DNA from: Aquatica leii
Taxonomy: Eukaryota > Arthropoda > Insecta > Coleoptera > Lampyridae
DNA length: 64,000 bases
Direction of reading: 5' to 3'
Assembly: GCA_035610365.1 (NCBI GenBank)
Contig: CM069435.1
Span: 15,303,123 to 15,367,122, forward strand
Shown: positions 31,588 to 44,010 of the stretch, piece after piece
Numbering within the stretch: the stretch's first letter is position 1
How the letters are laid out: the number at the start of each line of letters is the position of its first letter
The notes under the pieces: generated by a model
The model's database searches: none
What the model was told of the DNA's origin: nothing
Seen by the model: the letters and a program-made list of their open reading frames with translations, nothing else
Translations under genes and position numbers: made by a program

Positions 31588-34500
31588 GAATATTTGTACA
31601 AAATTTTTGAAACATTTTCTTCATAAAAGTTGTAATAAAGGCACTTTATGGTTTACTAAGTTTTTTATTCAAATTTTTTTTATAAAACGTTTAGAAAAGT
31701 TCATTATTTTGCTATTTAAAAAAACTACACTTTTTTAGCTGTCTTAGTTAGTCCGCAACTGCCGTTCAAGTATTTGACAAAATTTTCAAAAAGTTTTCTT
31801 TAAAAAAGTTTTATTAAAAGCACTTTTTTATGGTTTATAAAGTTTTTTTATCAAATTTTTTTAATAAAACGTTTAAAAAAGCTTATTTTTTTGTTGTTTA
31901 AAAAAACTGAATTTTTCTAGCAGTCCTAGTTAGTCCGCAATTCCCGTTTAAGTATTTGACAGAATTTTCGAAAAATTTTCTTCAAAAGATATGTATTAAA
32001 AGCATTTTTTATGGTTTATAGAATTTTTTATTAATTTTTTTATAAAACATTTAAAAAAGTTTGTTAGTTTGCTATTTAAAAGAAACTGCACTTTTCTAGC
32101 TGACTTAGTTAGCCTGCAATTACCGTTTAAATATTTGGACTAAATTTTTAAAAAATTTTCTTCAAAAAATTTGTATTAAAAGCAATTATTTATGGTTTAT
32201 AGAGCTTTTTTATTAAGTGTTTTTATAAAGCGTTTAAAACAGCTTATTAGTTTGTTATTTTAAAAAAAGCATTTTTCTAGCTGTCTTAGTTAGTCTGCAA
32301 TTGCGGTTTAATTATTTGACAACATTTTCTTCAAAAAATTTGTATTAAAAGCACTTTTTTATGGTTTATAGAGCTTTCTTATTAAGTATTTTTATAAAGC
32401 GTTTAAAAAAGCTTATTAGTTTGTTATTTAAAAAAATCATTTTTCTAGCTGTTTTAGTTAGTGTGCAATTGTCAATTAAGTATATGACAAAATTTTTCAA
32501 AAATTTTCTTCATAAAAGTTGTATTAAAAGCACTTTTTTTATGGTTTACTAAGTTTTTTATTTAAATTTCTTTTATAAAACGTTTAGAAAAGTTCATTAT
32601 TTAGCTATCTAAAAAAAACTGCACTTTATTAGCTGTCTTAGTTAGCCCGCAACTGCCGTTGAAGTATTTGACAAAATTTTCAAAAAGTTTTCTTTAAAAA
32701 AGTTTTATTAAAAGCACTTTTTTATGGTTTATAAAGTTTTTTCATAAATTTTTTTTATAAAACGTTTAAAAAAGCTTATTATCTTGTTGTTTAAAAAAAC
32801 TAAATTTTTCTAGCAGTCTTAGTCCGCAATTGCCGTTTAAGTATTTGACAAAATTTTCGAAAAATTTTCTTCAAAAGGTTTGTATTAAAAGCACTTTTTT
32901 ATGGTTTATAGAGCTTTTTTCTCATTTTTTTTTATAAAGCGTTTAAAAAAGCTTGTTAGTTTGCTATTTAAAAAAACTGCACTTTTCTAGCTGTTTTAGT
33001 TAGTCTGCAATTACCGTTTAAATTTTTGGACAAAATTTTCGAAAAATTTTCTTCAAAAAATTTGTATTAAAAGCACTTTTTTATGGTTTATAGAGCTTTC
33101 TTATTAAGTATTTTTATATAGCGTTTAAAAAAGCTTGTTAGTTTGCTATTTAAAAGAAACTGCACTTTTCTAGCTGTCTTAGTTAGTCTGCAATTACCGT
33201 TTAAATATTTGGACAAAATTTTCGAAAGGTTTTCTTCAAAAAATTTGTATTAAAAGCACTTTTTTTTAGTTTATAGAGCATTTTTATCAAGTTTCTTTAT
33301 AAAGCGTTAAAAAAAGCTTTTAGTTTGTTATTTAAAAAAACTGCATTTTTCTAGCTGTCTTAGTCAGTCTGCAATTGCCGTTTAAGTATTTGACAAAATT
33401 TTCGAAAAATTTTCTTCATAAAAGTTGTATTAAAAGCACTTTTTTTATGGTTTACTAAGTTTTTTATTCAAATTTCTTTTATAAAACGTTTAGAAAAGTT
33501 TATTATCTTGCTATTTAAAAAAACTGCACTTTTTTAGCTCTCTTAGTTAGTCTGCAACTGCCGTTTAAGTATTTGACAAAATTTTCAAAAAGTTTTCTTT
33601 AAAAAAGTTTTATTCAAAGCACTTTTTTTGTGGTTTATAAAGTTTTTTTATCAATTTTTTTTTTATAAAACGTTTAAAAAAGCTTATTTTCTTGTTGTTT
33701 AAAAAAACTAAATTTTTCTAGCAGTCCTAGTTAGTCCGCAATTGCTGTTTAAGTATTTGACAAAATTTTCAAAAAGTTTTCTTCAAAACGTTTGTATTAA
33801 AAGTATTTTTTTATGGTTTATAGAGCTTTTTTATTAACTTTTTTTTATAAAACGTTTAAAAAAGCTTGTTAGTTTGCTATTTAAAAGAAACTGCACTTTT
33901 CTAGCTGTCTTAGTTAGTCTGCAATTACCGTTTAAATATTTGGACAAAATTTTCGAAAAATTTTCTTCAAAAAATTTGTATTAAAAGCACTTTTTTATGG
34001 TTTATAGAGCTTTCTTATTAAGTATTTTTATAAAGCGTTTAAAAAAGCTTATTAGTTTGTTATTTAAAAAAATCATTTTTCTAGCTGTTTTAGTTAGTGT
34101 GCAATTGTCGTTTAAGTATTTGACAAAATTTTTGAAAAATTTTCTTCATAAAAGTTGTATTAAAAGCACTTTTTTTATGGTTTACTAAGTTTTTTATTTA
34201 AATTTCTTTTATAAAACGTTTAGAAAAGTTCATTATCTAGCTATCTAAAAAAAACTGCAGTTTATTAGCTGTCTTAGTTAGCCCGCAACTGCCGTTGAAG
34301 TATTTGACAAAATTTTCAAAAAGTTTTCTTTAAAAACGTTTTATTAGAAGCACTTTTTTTATGGTTTATAAAGTTTTTTTATCAAATTCTTTTTATAAAA
34401 CGTTTAAAAAAGTTTATTTTCTTGTTGTTTAAAAAAACTAAATTTTTCTAGCAGTCCTAGTTAGTCCGCAATTGCTGTTTAAGTATTTGACAAAATTTTC

Positions 34501-36415
34501 AAAAAGTTTTCTTCAAAACGTTTGTATTAAAAGCACTTTTTTATGGTTTATAGAGCTTTTTTATTAACTTTTTTTTTATAAAACGTTTAAAAAAGCTTGT
34601 TAGTTTGCTATTTAAAAGAAACTGCACTTTTCTAGCTGTCTTAGTTAGTCTGCAATTACCGTTTAAATATTTGGACAAAATTTTTGAAAAATTTTCTTCA
34701 AAAAATTTCTATTAAAAGCACTTTTTTATGGTTTATAAAGCTTTTTTATTAAGTATTTTTATAAAGCGTTTAAAAAAGCTTATTAGTTTATTATTTTAAA
34801 AAAAAGCATTTTTCTAGCTGTCTTAGTTAGCAATTGCCGTTTAAGTATTTGACAAAATTTTCGAAAAATTTTCTTCATAAAAGTTGTATTAAAAGCACTT
34901 TTTTATGGTTTACTAAGTTTTTTTATCAATTTTTTTATAAAACGTTTAAAAAAGCTTATTATCTAGCTATCTAAAAAAAACTGCACTTTATTAGCTGTCT
35001 TAGTTAGCCCGCAACTGCCGTTGAAGTATTTGACAAAATTTTCAAAAAGTTTTCTTTAAAAACGTTTTATTAGAAGCACTTTTTTTATGGTTTATAAAGT
35101 TTTTTTATCAAATTCTTTTTATAAAACGTTTAAAAAAGCTTATTTTCTTGTTGTTTAAAAAAACTAAATTTTTCTAGCAGTCCTAGTTAGTCCGCAATTG
35201 CTGTTTAAGTATTTGACAAAATTTTCAAAAAGTTTTCTTCAAAACGTTTCTATTAAAAGTATTTTTTTATGGTTTATAGAGGTTTTTTATTAACTTTTTT
35301 TTTATAAAACGTTTAAAAAAGGTTGTTAGTTTGCTATTTAAAAGAAACTGCACTTTTCTAGCTGTCTTAATTAGTCTGCAATTACCGTTTAAATATTTGG
35401 ACAAAATTTTTGAAAAATTTTCTTCAAAAAATTTGTAATAAAAGCACATTTTTATGGTTTATAGAGCTTTTTTATTAAGTATTTTTATATAGCGTTTAAA
35501 AAAGCTTATTAGTTTATTATTTAAAAAAAACTGCAGTTTTTAGCTGTCTTAGTTAGTCTGCAACTGCCGTTTAAGTATTTGACAATATTTTCAAAAAGTT
35601 TTCTTTAAAAAAGTTTAATAATTGCACATTTTTCTTTACAAAACGTTTAGAAATGATTATTATCTTGCTATTAAAAAACACTGCATTATTTTAGCTGTCC
35701 TTTGGGTTGAAATTGCCGTTTAAATATTTGCCAAAATTTTCGAAAAATTTTCTTTAAAAGATTTGTATTAAAAGCACTTTTTCATGGTTTATAGAACTTT
35801 TTTGTTAAATTTTTTTATAAAGCGTTTAAAAAAGCTTATTAGTTAGCTATTTAAAGTAACTGCACTCTTCTAGCTGTCCTAGTTAGGCCGCAGTTGCCGT
35901 TTAATTATTTGACAAAATTTTCTTAAAAATTTTACTTTAAAAGCACTTTTTCAATGGTTTATAAAGTTTTTTTATCAAATTTGTTTTTAGTCCGTTTAGA
36001 AAAAATCATTACGTTTCTATTAAAAAAAATTACACTTTTCTAGCTGTCCTAGTTAGACCGGAATTGCCGTTGAAATATTTGACAAAATTTTCGAAAAATT
36101 TTCTTCATAAAATTTGTATTAAAAGCACTTTTTTTATGGTTTATAAAGTTTTTTTATCAAGTTTTTTTATAAAACATTTAAAAAAGCTTATTATCTTGTT
36201 GTTTAAAAAAACTGAATTTTTCTAGCAGTCCTAGTTAGTCCCCAATTGCCGTTTAAGCATTTGACAAAATTTTCGAAAAATATTCTTCAAAAAATTTGTA
36301 TTAAATCACTAATTTTATGGATTATAAATCTTTTTTATCAATTTTTTTTACAAAACGTTTAGAAAAGCTCATTATTTTGTTATTAAAAGAACTGCATCCT
36401 TCTAGCTGTTCAAAA
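31588..36415. repeat. Satellite array 2, right segment with higher-order repeats
   Basis: About 26 monomers of 176-185 bases; starts of the phrase GTATTAAAAGCAC fall near 32343, 32521, 32706, 32882, 33067, 33248 and 33427. Longer-range copies are closer to each other than neighbouring monomers are. The unit with AGCTATCTAAAAAAAACTGC recurs near 32603, 34238 and 34960 (about nine and four monomers apart). Open frames at 32361-32552 and 33997-34188 are near-identical for the same reason and are not genes. Confidence 0.93.
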
Positions 36416-36479
36416 AATTTTTTTTCATTTTTAGTTAAAAAATCAACGTCTAGTTTCTTCTAAAACGATAAACCTAACT

Positions 36480-36666
36480 CAAAAAAATTGTGATTTTGTA
36501 TCAGGAGAATATAAACTAATGAAGATGTATTACAGACGTGTAGAGCATCGTAAGTTGCCTACCTTAAATTTTAAATAATAATTGCCAGCTTTCTGTTTGT
36601 TTTTTAATTAATTTTTTTTTATAAATACGATCGTAATTGGCCATCAGGTGTATTTAAATACTTACA
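36480..36666. repeat. Right direct repeat bracketing satellite 2
   Basis: Same orientation as 25501-25686 and roughly 85% identical by eye. The two copies sit outside the two ends of the array, about 10.8 kb apart. A shared upstream hint (AAAAATCAAC, then TTCTAAAACG) suggests the homology extends a further 50-70 bases with indels. Confidence 0.85.
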
Positions 36667-37114
36667 ATGAAAAAATTTTTAATAATTTTTTGACAAATAA
36701 AAATTATTGGTTAACAAGGCTTAAAACTTTTTGCGTTTAATTTCACTGATGTCTTTTTTTTCTTGTCTTTTTTGCGTAAAACCTTAATTTATAGATTAAT
36801 TGAATTACCATTCGATTTGATTTGCCATAATAATCGCAAGCAATTTGGTTACTCATTTTAACTTATGGTTAGCTTATAATATGTAACCGAAAAATAGAGA
36901 AGATAAATAATTAAAAAAATCTTTATATTATTCTTGTATTTATACATTTACAGGTTTCTTACACACAATTCCTTATTGCTAATCTAACGAAATCGTACAA
37001 TCGGGAAGATAAGTAACATTTTTTGCAAAATGTAAATACTCTTGCAGTGATCGCATTGACTGCATTTTCATCTTAACACGTTCTACTACTATTCAATACA
37101 ACTAATTCCGCATA
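36667..37114 (-). other. PNP 3' flank and untranslated region
   Basis: AT-rich, without ORFs. On the minus strand, AATGTATAAATAC near 36943 and AATATAAAG near 36921 are weak poly(A)-signal variants that could end the PNP transcript. Nothing else was recognised. Confidence 0.35.
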
Positions 37115-39266
37115 TTATTTCTTGTCTAAAAAATGTTTTGCTACATAATCGACAATTTTAGATACGAAGTGTCTTAGTACCACTTCTCTGGTTTTTCCGA
37201 CATCCATAACTTCTTGATGATTGGCTTCATCTTGGTTGTCGTAATCCGTAATACATATATTTGTTATAAGACTAAAAGCAAAGACGGTCATGTTGCAATG
37301 CCGTGCGGTAATAACTTCGTGAACGGTAGACATTCCAACAGCGTCGACGCCTAACATTCTAAGCATTTTTAACTCGGCAACTGTTTCAAAACTAGGACCA
37401 CCAAGACAAGTATAAACTCCTTCGTGGACGTCACCACCGAGGCCTTCACGACTCGCGATTCTTTTGGCAACTTTTATTAACTGCTTGTTATAGGCGGCAT
37501 TCATCGGTGGAAAACGGGGTCCAAACCGTTTTTCGTTAGGTCCTTGTAAAGGATTATTTCCGGCAAATCCCATCATGTTAATGTGGTCTTTAACAATCAT
37601 TATGTCCCCAACTTTGTACGATTTATTGAGACCACCGGCCGCGTTTGTTGCAATTAAGTGGGTGACGCCGATTAATTTCATTACACGAACTGGCATGGCG
37701 CATTTCGACAATGCGTAACCTTCGTAGTAATGAAACCTTCCTTGCATGCATACTACGGGCACTCCGGATAAGTGACCAAAAACTAATTTTCCCTCATGTC
37801 CTTCTACTGTGCTTACTGGAAAGTTTGGTATTTCTTCATAAGGAAACGCAATTGGATTTTCTAAAGCGTCTGCTAAAGAACCTAAAAAAAACATTACAAA
37901 GTTAGGTTTATATTATTCATTGATTATTTTAATGAAAATGTGCTTTAATACTAAGGAAAATCTAAATTTTCTTTAAAAAATGATGTTTTTATTGTAATGT
38001 TTTGAATTTTATATTATTTGTATTCTGTGATTTCTCGAACGCTTATACAAAGTTTTGATTAGTTACCCGATGTAGACTTTATTACAACATTTGCATCTAA
38101 TTTTGTTTATTTTTCGTTTGTAAATCAAAAATACGTCAATTAACTTGAAACAAACAAGTAACTTAAAAACAACAAACTTAAAAACACTTTGACGGTTGTG
38201 TCATAGTAAACAAATCAATTTTTACTGTTTTTGTTTATTATTTTGATTCAATCAGGGTTGTATTGCAACAGCAAACTCCAATATTATCATTTTAAATTTT
38301 GAATACAAGGTCATAACAACAAACTTTCAAAAAAAGAAGAATGAATATAAAACGCAACATCAGTTTATAAATAAAATCGTTAATCTCAATGGTTAAAATT
38401 GTGTCTTTATCTCTGAAGTTATATTATAGTGACCTCTTAAGTTCAGGGGTTATACTAACGACGTTGGATGAAAAATATTGTAAACGGTAAAACGATAAAC
38501 ATTTTATAGATGCATTAGTGTAAGGTGTTTTATATAAGCACTAACTTTAGAAAAGACATACTTGGATCTATAGTTTTTTTAGACAGTTTTTTTGTGATAA
38601 TAAAAAAGAATATCAATTAAATCAAGTTTGAGCACATATTGTTGTGATTGTCGTTTATCCATTACTTTGATTATTGCATGATTACACCATTTGTAACATT
38701 TTTTTACTTTCTGATATGATACGTGATTATGAGGTACATATATTTGATGCTTTTTTAACGTTACAATAGTTACCGAGATTTTTAAATACCTCTTGCGCTT
38801 GTGGGTTCGTTCTTATAATAGTTTAATATGGTAATGGCAATAAATTAATATCTACCCTTATTCCAATACGCACCCATGCCCGAACCACATATAATTCCAA
38901 TCCTAGGTGTGAAAGGAATCCTCTCCCTAAGGAACCGTGCGGTTTCGGTAATCGACTCATATGTGTACCTTAAAAGTATAGAATATTATTCTATTCGTAA
39001 ATACAAAAAAATTGTTATATTAAGCAGAACGTACAATTAACCTAGAAAGATGATAGCTTTAATGTCAATCTTATTGAACTGTATCGATAAGAAAAAGAAA
39101 TGCAATTTAATGGAGTGAATTGTGCGAAATGCCAATAAAAAAAATTTGCTTACTCATTATTTGATGAAGAAAAGTAACCGTTCGTATACTCTTTTTCTAT
39201 AGTTTTATTTTCATATTCGCCATTGGTGTTCACTATTACAGAACTTACTTCGCAGGTACCGTTCAT
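37115..39266 (-). CDS. PNP: Purine nucleoside phosphorylase (3 exons, complete)
   Basis: Cytosolic purine salvage enzyme that phosphorolyses inosine and guanosine to the free base plus ribose-1-phosphate. Exons (minus): 39266-39154 (ATG, 37 codons plus 2 bases, donor GTAAGC), 38968-38874 (donor GTGCGT) and 37881-37115 (acceptor TTTTTTTAG). Phases agree (2 then 1) and give 324 codons against 289 in human. The second exon holds the phosphate loop IICGSGMG. The last exon carries the HYYEGY, TNAAGGLN, GPSFETVAE and GMSTVHEVITARHC blocks, including the purine-site Glu of FETVAE and the Asn of SLITN. The join rebuilds the conserved GSGMGSLADAL stretch across the second intron. The extra length is an N-terminal, Ser/Asn/Glu-rich leader before YTYES. 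The short start ATG inside 37894 is an intron artefact. Trimeric PNP type. Confidence 0.93.
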
Positions 39267-39839
39267 TTTTAATTATTATTATAGCACTGTATTAACTGGA
39301 TTTGAAGATGTAACCGTTTATGAAGAACTGCTGTGGCGATACTGCTCTTATATGCTATGACGACATATTATTATCAATTGTACGAAGTTATTACACAAAT
39401 AACGATATAATGTAGATTTGTTTGTTACTATCATAAAAATTATATTTAAAAAAAATTGGATTATGCGTGAGAGGATTTTTCTTCGTACTAGTCCAAACCC
39501 TCGTCGGCGTCATAAAATTGTTTACCAACTTTTAAGAGGTCGCAGTGTTGTAATTGTTGAATTATATTTATTATATAGGAAAATCACGAATGTCATCAGC
39601 TTTTCTTGGTAATAAATAAATAGTTTTGCATAATATTTGAGAAATTACAACTACAACGAATCAATATTAACGTGTATTAAACGTAACATAATTGATGCAA
39701 TAAATACACTTTAGTTGTGTGTTATAACAGAATTGATCATAGACGCTTTCATGTGGTTATTACGTTCAAAATAAGGGATGTACTCGTTATATATAAATAA
39801 TTGGCTATTTTTTAGACATTTGTGATAACAACACTTTAA

Positions 39840-40170
39840 CTTACACGACGTATTTATTTCTATACTGGCACGCGCGTTAAACTCTTTATTTATTTAGACT
39901 GACTAGATTTGATTCAGATACATTTTACATTATCTGCTTCGAGAACATTCCAAATCATCTTAAAGGATCTCGAAACTTTTTGCGTTTCCCGGACCCCTTG
40001 TCTCAGAACAGGGAACTGGACGCGGCACCGATAAAAAAGTTCGTACCGATAACGGCAGCTCTATCCATTTTAGCAACTTTCTGGAGTATAAAAGTAGCTG
40101 TCAATGGACTTTTTCTGACTAAATGTTCTACATAAATGGTAACTGCAGACCAACCTTGAATATAACAAAA
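39840..40170 (-). mobile_element. Gypsy-family fragment D (3' end)
   Basis: Read on the minus strand, 40145-39985 aligns with the end of copy A just after its macro domain (AGAAAAGTCCATTGACA, then CCCTGTTCTGAGACA). It continues into an LTR segment of the copy C type (GCAGATAATG, then TTTAACGCGCG). The remainder of the element is missing. It carries a perfect heat-shock-like element at 39938-39950. Confidence 0.75.
39938..39950. promoter_or_regulatory. Heat-shock-like element in LTR fragment D
   Basis: TTCGAGAACATTC: a perfect three-unit TTCnnGAAnnTTC array. It lies in the LTR part of fragment D next to the family word CAGATAA (minus strand). Confidence 0.55.
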
Positions 40171-42270
40171 CTTGACCTTTTGTCTAGTTGCTGTAGTAAA
40201 ACCACCACTATATTATCGCTATATTAACTTTCTTCCATTCCACTTCTTTCGACAGTAGTATTCTTCTTCTTCCGAATTTCGGCCAGGTAATTGCCGAAGC
40301 ATCTATGTAAGGTGAAAATTTGTGTGGTGTAGTAATTTAGGTCTCCAAGCTTCCTCTCTATCCATGTGCGTAGATTGGGGATTAGCACTCAGGTCTAGGC
40401 TGCTTTAGTGTATTCTGACCATCTGGTCTGCCAAGGTCGGAGCGTAAATTCTTTTCTGGTTATGTTTGTAATACCCTTCTTGACATTACAGCGTTTTTCT
40501 GCCAATAAGTTGTTACATGCAAAAGATGGAACTATGTTACTGCCTGAAATGAGGTAACACAAATGATGTTGTGCCGCTGCTCAGTGGAGACGGGGTGGGT
40601 TATATTTTAAAATTCCGTGATAACTTGGAAACGAGGTTGACATAAAATCGAATAAAAAAAAGGTAAAAACTCAAAATCGGCTAGGGCGCCAATCAAGGAC
40701 ACGATGATTGTAGCTTCTGGACCCCTGATAACCCAGAAGCTCATCTGGTTGGTTACAACCCCTGGACTTACCTTGAGTTGTAACTTACTAAACTCTGAAA
40801 TGTACTTAAAAAAAAATTACATTCGCGGTGGCTGAATCAGTAAAAGCTCTTTACATTTAACAATTTAACATTTATTTGAAAAAAAAAAAAGGTTCAAACA
40901 AACTTGAATAGTAATAATAAAATCAAACAAAATACTGGTATTGAAATTCGCAAAATTAACCAAAACAAAACAAAAAAAAATACGTAAAACGATTGAATAA
41001 AGGCACAAAAACAAAATAATAAAATACAAAATTCAGAATTTAAGGAAATAAAACAAAGCACAAATTAATTAATCTTAATTTATCTAAAATCACGGCCGTG
41101 GGCGCATTACATAAATAAACTTACTTGAATATAAAAGGTGAAATAATTCGTTATTGATAGTAAAACTTTACTTCGACGAAAATTCTTTTATCACGTATTT
41201 TCGTCAAATACTAACATTATTATTTACCTTATTGTTTTTCTTTCAATTCGAGACTTGTAATTTTACTTGAAATACAAAGCTTTTAAATCATACCGATCGT
41301 GGTTCACTTCACGATAATATCAAATTCGATAAATACCTTGACTCAACTGTATACTCCACGTAAACTGCTGGGCACAGTGGTTCCAGAAGCTACGAATTTA
41401 GATTGAACTCGCGACGGTCTAGGTGTACAGTAGTCGAATACAAGCTCGGTGGGACCCCCAAACAATAGAATTCCGGCGGAAGATATGTTTTAATTCAGCA
41501 TGGAAATCCGCACAAAAGCGAAAATTAGATTCTCAGCATAACACATCGTAAATAAATCTAACTCGAACGTGAGTTTTTTTATGGATACCATGAAGTTCAT
41601 TAAACCGTAAAATTACGAACTTGGAAAACCAATATTTTCTATCACACCACTTAATTTTCACGGTACCATTTGTTTAACTTCCCCGAACCCTTGACTACGT
41701 CACGGAATCCGGTATCTCTTAATTGCGACCAAAAAAAGATCTCCCTCAAAATCAAAATTTTACTCCTTTTAACTCCTCGTAATTCCACTTAATTCAACGA
41801 ACTTGCGCCGTAAAATCTTTGTTATAGTGGCCACGTGCGTCATGTCACGTACGCACACTAAAGAAAGAAAATGTTCTCACGAAACGCTTGCTTAATTAAA
41901 TTATCAAGTGATCCAAATCACGCTCGTAAATGACCTCAACATAAACAAAAGTAGATTCTAAGAAAAATCGATCAAATTACATTCCAAACAGGAAGCCATA
42001 AATTAGATAGAGTTGTTATTACATTGAAATACCCAGAAGTAAAAACACTTAATCAAAATCAAGACCACGGAAATTTATGCGTTTAAAAATAAAAAAAATA
42101 CCAGTAATAATTGTGAAATAACCATAAAATACAAATAAACTTAAATCAAACGTAATAAAATAACGAGCAAAACGTTTTCGATGCTAACATCAAACTAATC
42201 AATCGTATAAAAAAGAAAACCGCAAATTCAGCCAGACGAATCTAATTACAGGGTCTTACATAAAAGATTC
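40171..42270. other. Intergenic, no gene recognised
   Basis: Two kilobases with no supported coding frame. A short inverted pair, GGTTACAACC and GTTGTAACTT, lies near 40758-40792. Isolated GGCGCC occurrences suggest old LTR debris, but I could not define termini. Confidence 0.4.
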
Positions 42271-42274
42271 ACTG

Positions 42275-44010
42275 CTAAATTTCAACGCCGGTTACAAAGT
42301 CTATAGGCGACATGCCAGCAAGTACCATGGCGGCCTCCAGTGATACCGTCCTAGATGCAGCCGTTGTTCTTAAGTCCAGTCTTTTTTTGCATTTTTTCTG
42401 CCATGCTCCTTAATCTTTCTTTGTTAAAGACATTATACCACACTAGTACTGTCTACAGAACTGTATTCAGCACCGCAGTCAGGATTATCTTCCTGGTAGC
42501 TTGTTTTGGTCTTTTGACTCTTTTCATTAATTTGGTCAAAGCCGCTTATCTTTTACTAGCTTTCTCCATAACCTTTGCAAGATGACAACTGAAAGTTAGA
42601 CTGCTGTCTAGCGTCACTCTTAAGTACATAATACTGACGTTGGTTTCTACCAGCACCAGACCGTGTAAAAACCGTATAGGTCTTATACGCCTTCTCCCTT
42701 TAAAGACGATTGCTTCTGTTTTGTTCTTTGTCACTATGTGACGTGCATAAATTTAAATAATGCACTACCCTGTATATTGGTTTAATTAAAAATTACTTTT
42801 CTATTTCTCGACGCCATATATCGGGCTCGTTGGTCTCTTCGTATGAAAAAGACGATGGACTGTCATTTTGACTTTAACATCGTTTATGATATAACATATG
42901 TCTACGTGAATTAAAAATCGTTTTCTTAAAACATCCACGCGTTGTGACACGACGGGTAATTAGAGTATTCTTAATTAACTAATTTAATCCGCGCAGGCGC
43001 CATGTGTTACCTCCTACGTATGGGTGTTCTTGTCTTAGTTTAAAATCTACAAGGGAAAATTATAATCGGAAGCTGTAGACTTAAGAACGCGGCGATACAA
43101 GGGCAGAATTTCTATGCGGAGGCAATTAATACCTTTAATTAATATCATCTTGTTCGGAAGAGCCTAAGTACCGGACACGATTGACATTGTAAGAGCATAC
43201 GATAAGTTTCGGTTCTATTACTTTCTTTTAAATGTTTCTTTTACCTGTTGTAGTTTGTGAGTCGCCAGGTAGACACGATTATTTTCAGGAAGTTTGATTA
43301 CAGGAAGCCAGTAGGAAAACGTTTTCTGAAGGTACACCTGAATCTTGGTAAGTCAATTTTTGATTTTAATTATTCGCTGTCGCTACGGTGCTACTCATAA
43401 TCATATTTACTAATCGCGTGGAAACGTCCGAGTTGATTTGCTTCTTATTATTGTTACTCAATTAGTTCAAGTAAATTACTATCACATGCTAATTACGTCA
43501 ACTGTCAATTATTACTATTATTAATATAATTTACTTACGAAGATTTTTTCTATGTTCTGATGGTTACACTTTTGCTTTAAGTGTAGTGTAAGTTGCCGAT
43601 ACTTCTGTTATTTTACTAACTACATATATTTGTACTCGGACTAAAATTATTCATTGTTATGCTATCCACCTAACTTGTAATTGTTACTGATTTATATTTT
43701 AATCTATTTATTCTTCTAGAGTAATTAAAGTGCAATTGTTGTTAACGATTTGGTTTCTTTCTGCGTTCCTTCCAACTTTACGAACTTAAAACTTCGTTAC
43801 AAACTTGGACCGTCTGTCTTGATCGAGGCAGAAGTGTTAATTATAAAAGATCTGGCGCCCTTAATTATTATTCACTTGAACCACCCCTATCTCCGACTGT
43901 GTGAGTTGGCCGTGCAAGGTTCGTAAGACCTATAAGCTTGTAGCAACTAGAAGCTTATTTGTCTTCATCTACTTGTCGACCGCTTATAAAACCTGGTTCA
44001 TTCCGTATTC
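42275..44010 (-). pseudogene. R1/I-type non-LTR retrotransposon remnant, split by a solo LTR
   Basis: Minus-strand frames show the region after reverse transcriptase: a block with KTEAIVFKGRR and YLRVTLDSSLTFSCHL (42546-42734), a block around LNTVL (42430-42500) and TAASRTVSLEAAMVLAGMSP (about 42290-42370) ending at a stop at 42275. These are typical of the C-terminal part of R1/I-clade ORF2. The upstream part (NKLLVTKN and its neighbour with a TGG-to-TAG stop) resumes at 43946 beyond the solo LTR. Several stops and frameshifts make it dead. Confidence 0.75.
42737..43945 (+). mobile_element. Solo LTR, copy 3 (about 1.2 kb)
   Basis: It begins TGTGACGTGCATAAATTT and ends AAGCTTGTAGCA, diverged from the TGTTAC / GTAACA ends of copies 1 and 2. 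The 4-base flanks ACTA (42733-42736 and 43946-43949) are a target duplication. It is similar along its length to 52298-53580 and 54715-56091. No internal region or second LTR is present, so it is a recombination-derived solo LTR. It interrupts the R1-like remnant. Confidence 0.88.

Noticed and set aside
32361..34188. Two near-identical 63-codon frames (32361-32552 and 33997-34188) as a duplicated small gene
   Set aside because: Both lie inside satellite 2, and their identity follows the higher-order repeat spacing; codons are simply the AT-rich monomer.
25740..36415. CRISPR-like regular repeats
   Set aside because: The units are contiguous with no unique spacers, are about 180 bases long and lie in a eukaryotic genome.
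40780..42258. A further LTR with TGTAA/TTACA ends (40786 to 42258)
   Set aside because: Only five terminal bases match, the flanks share no duplication, and no partner LTR or primer site is convincingly placed.
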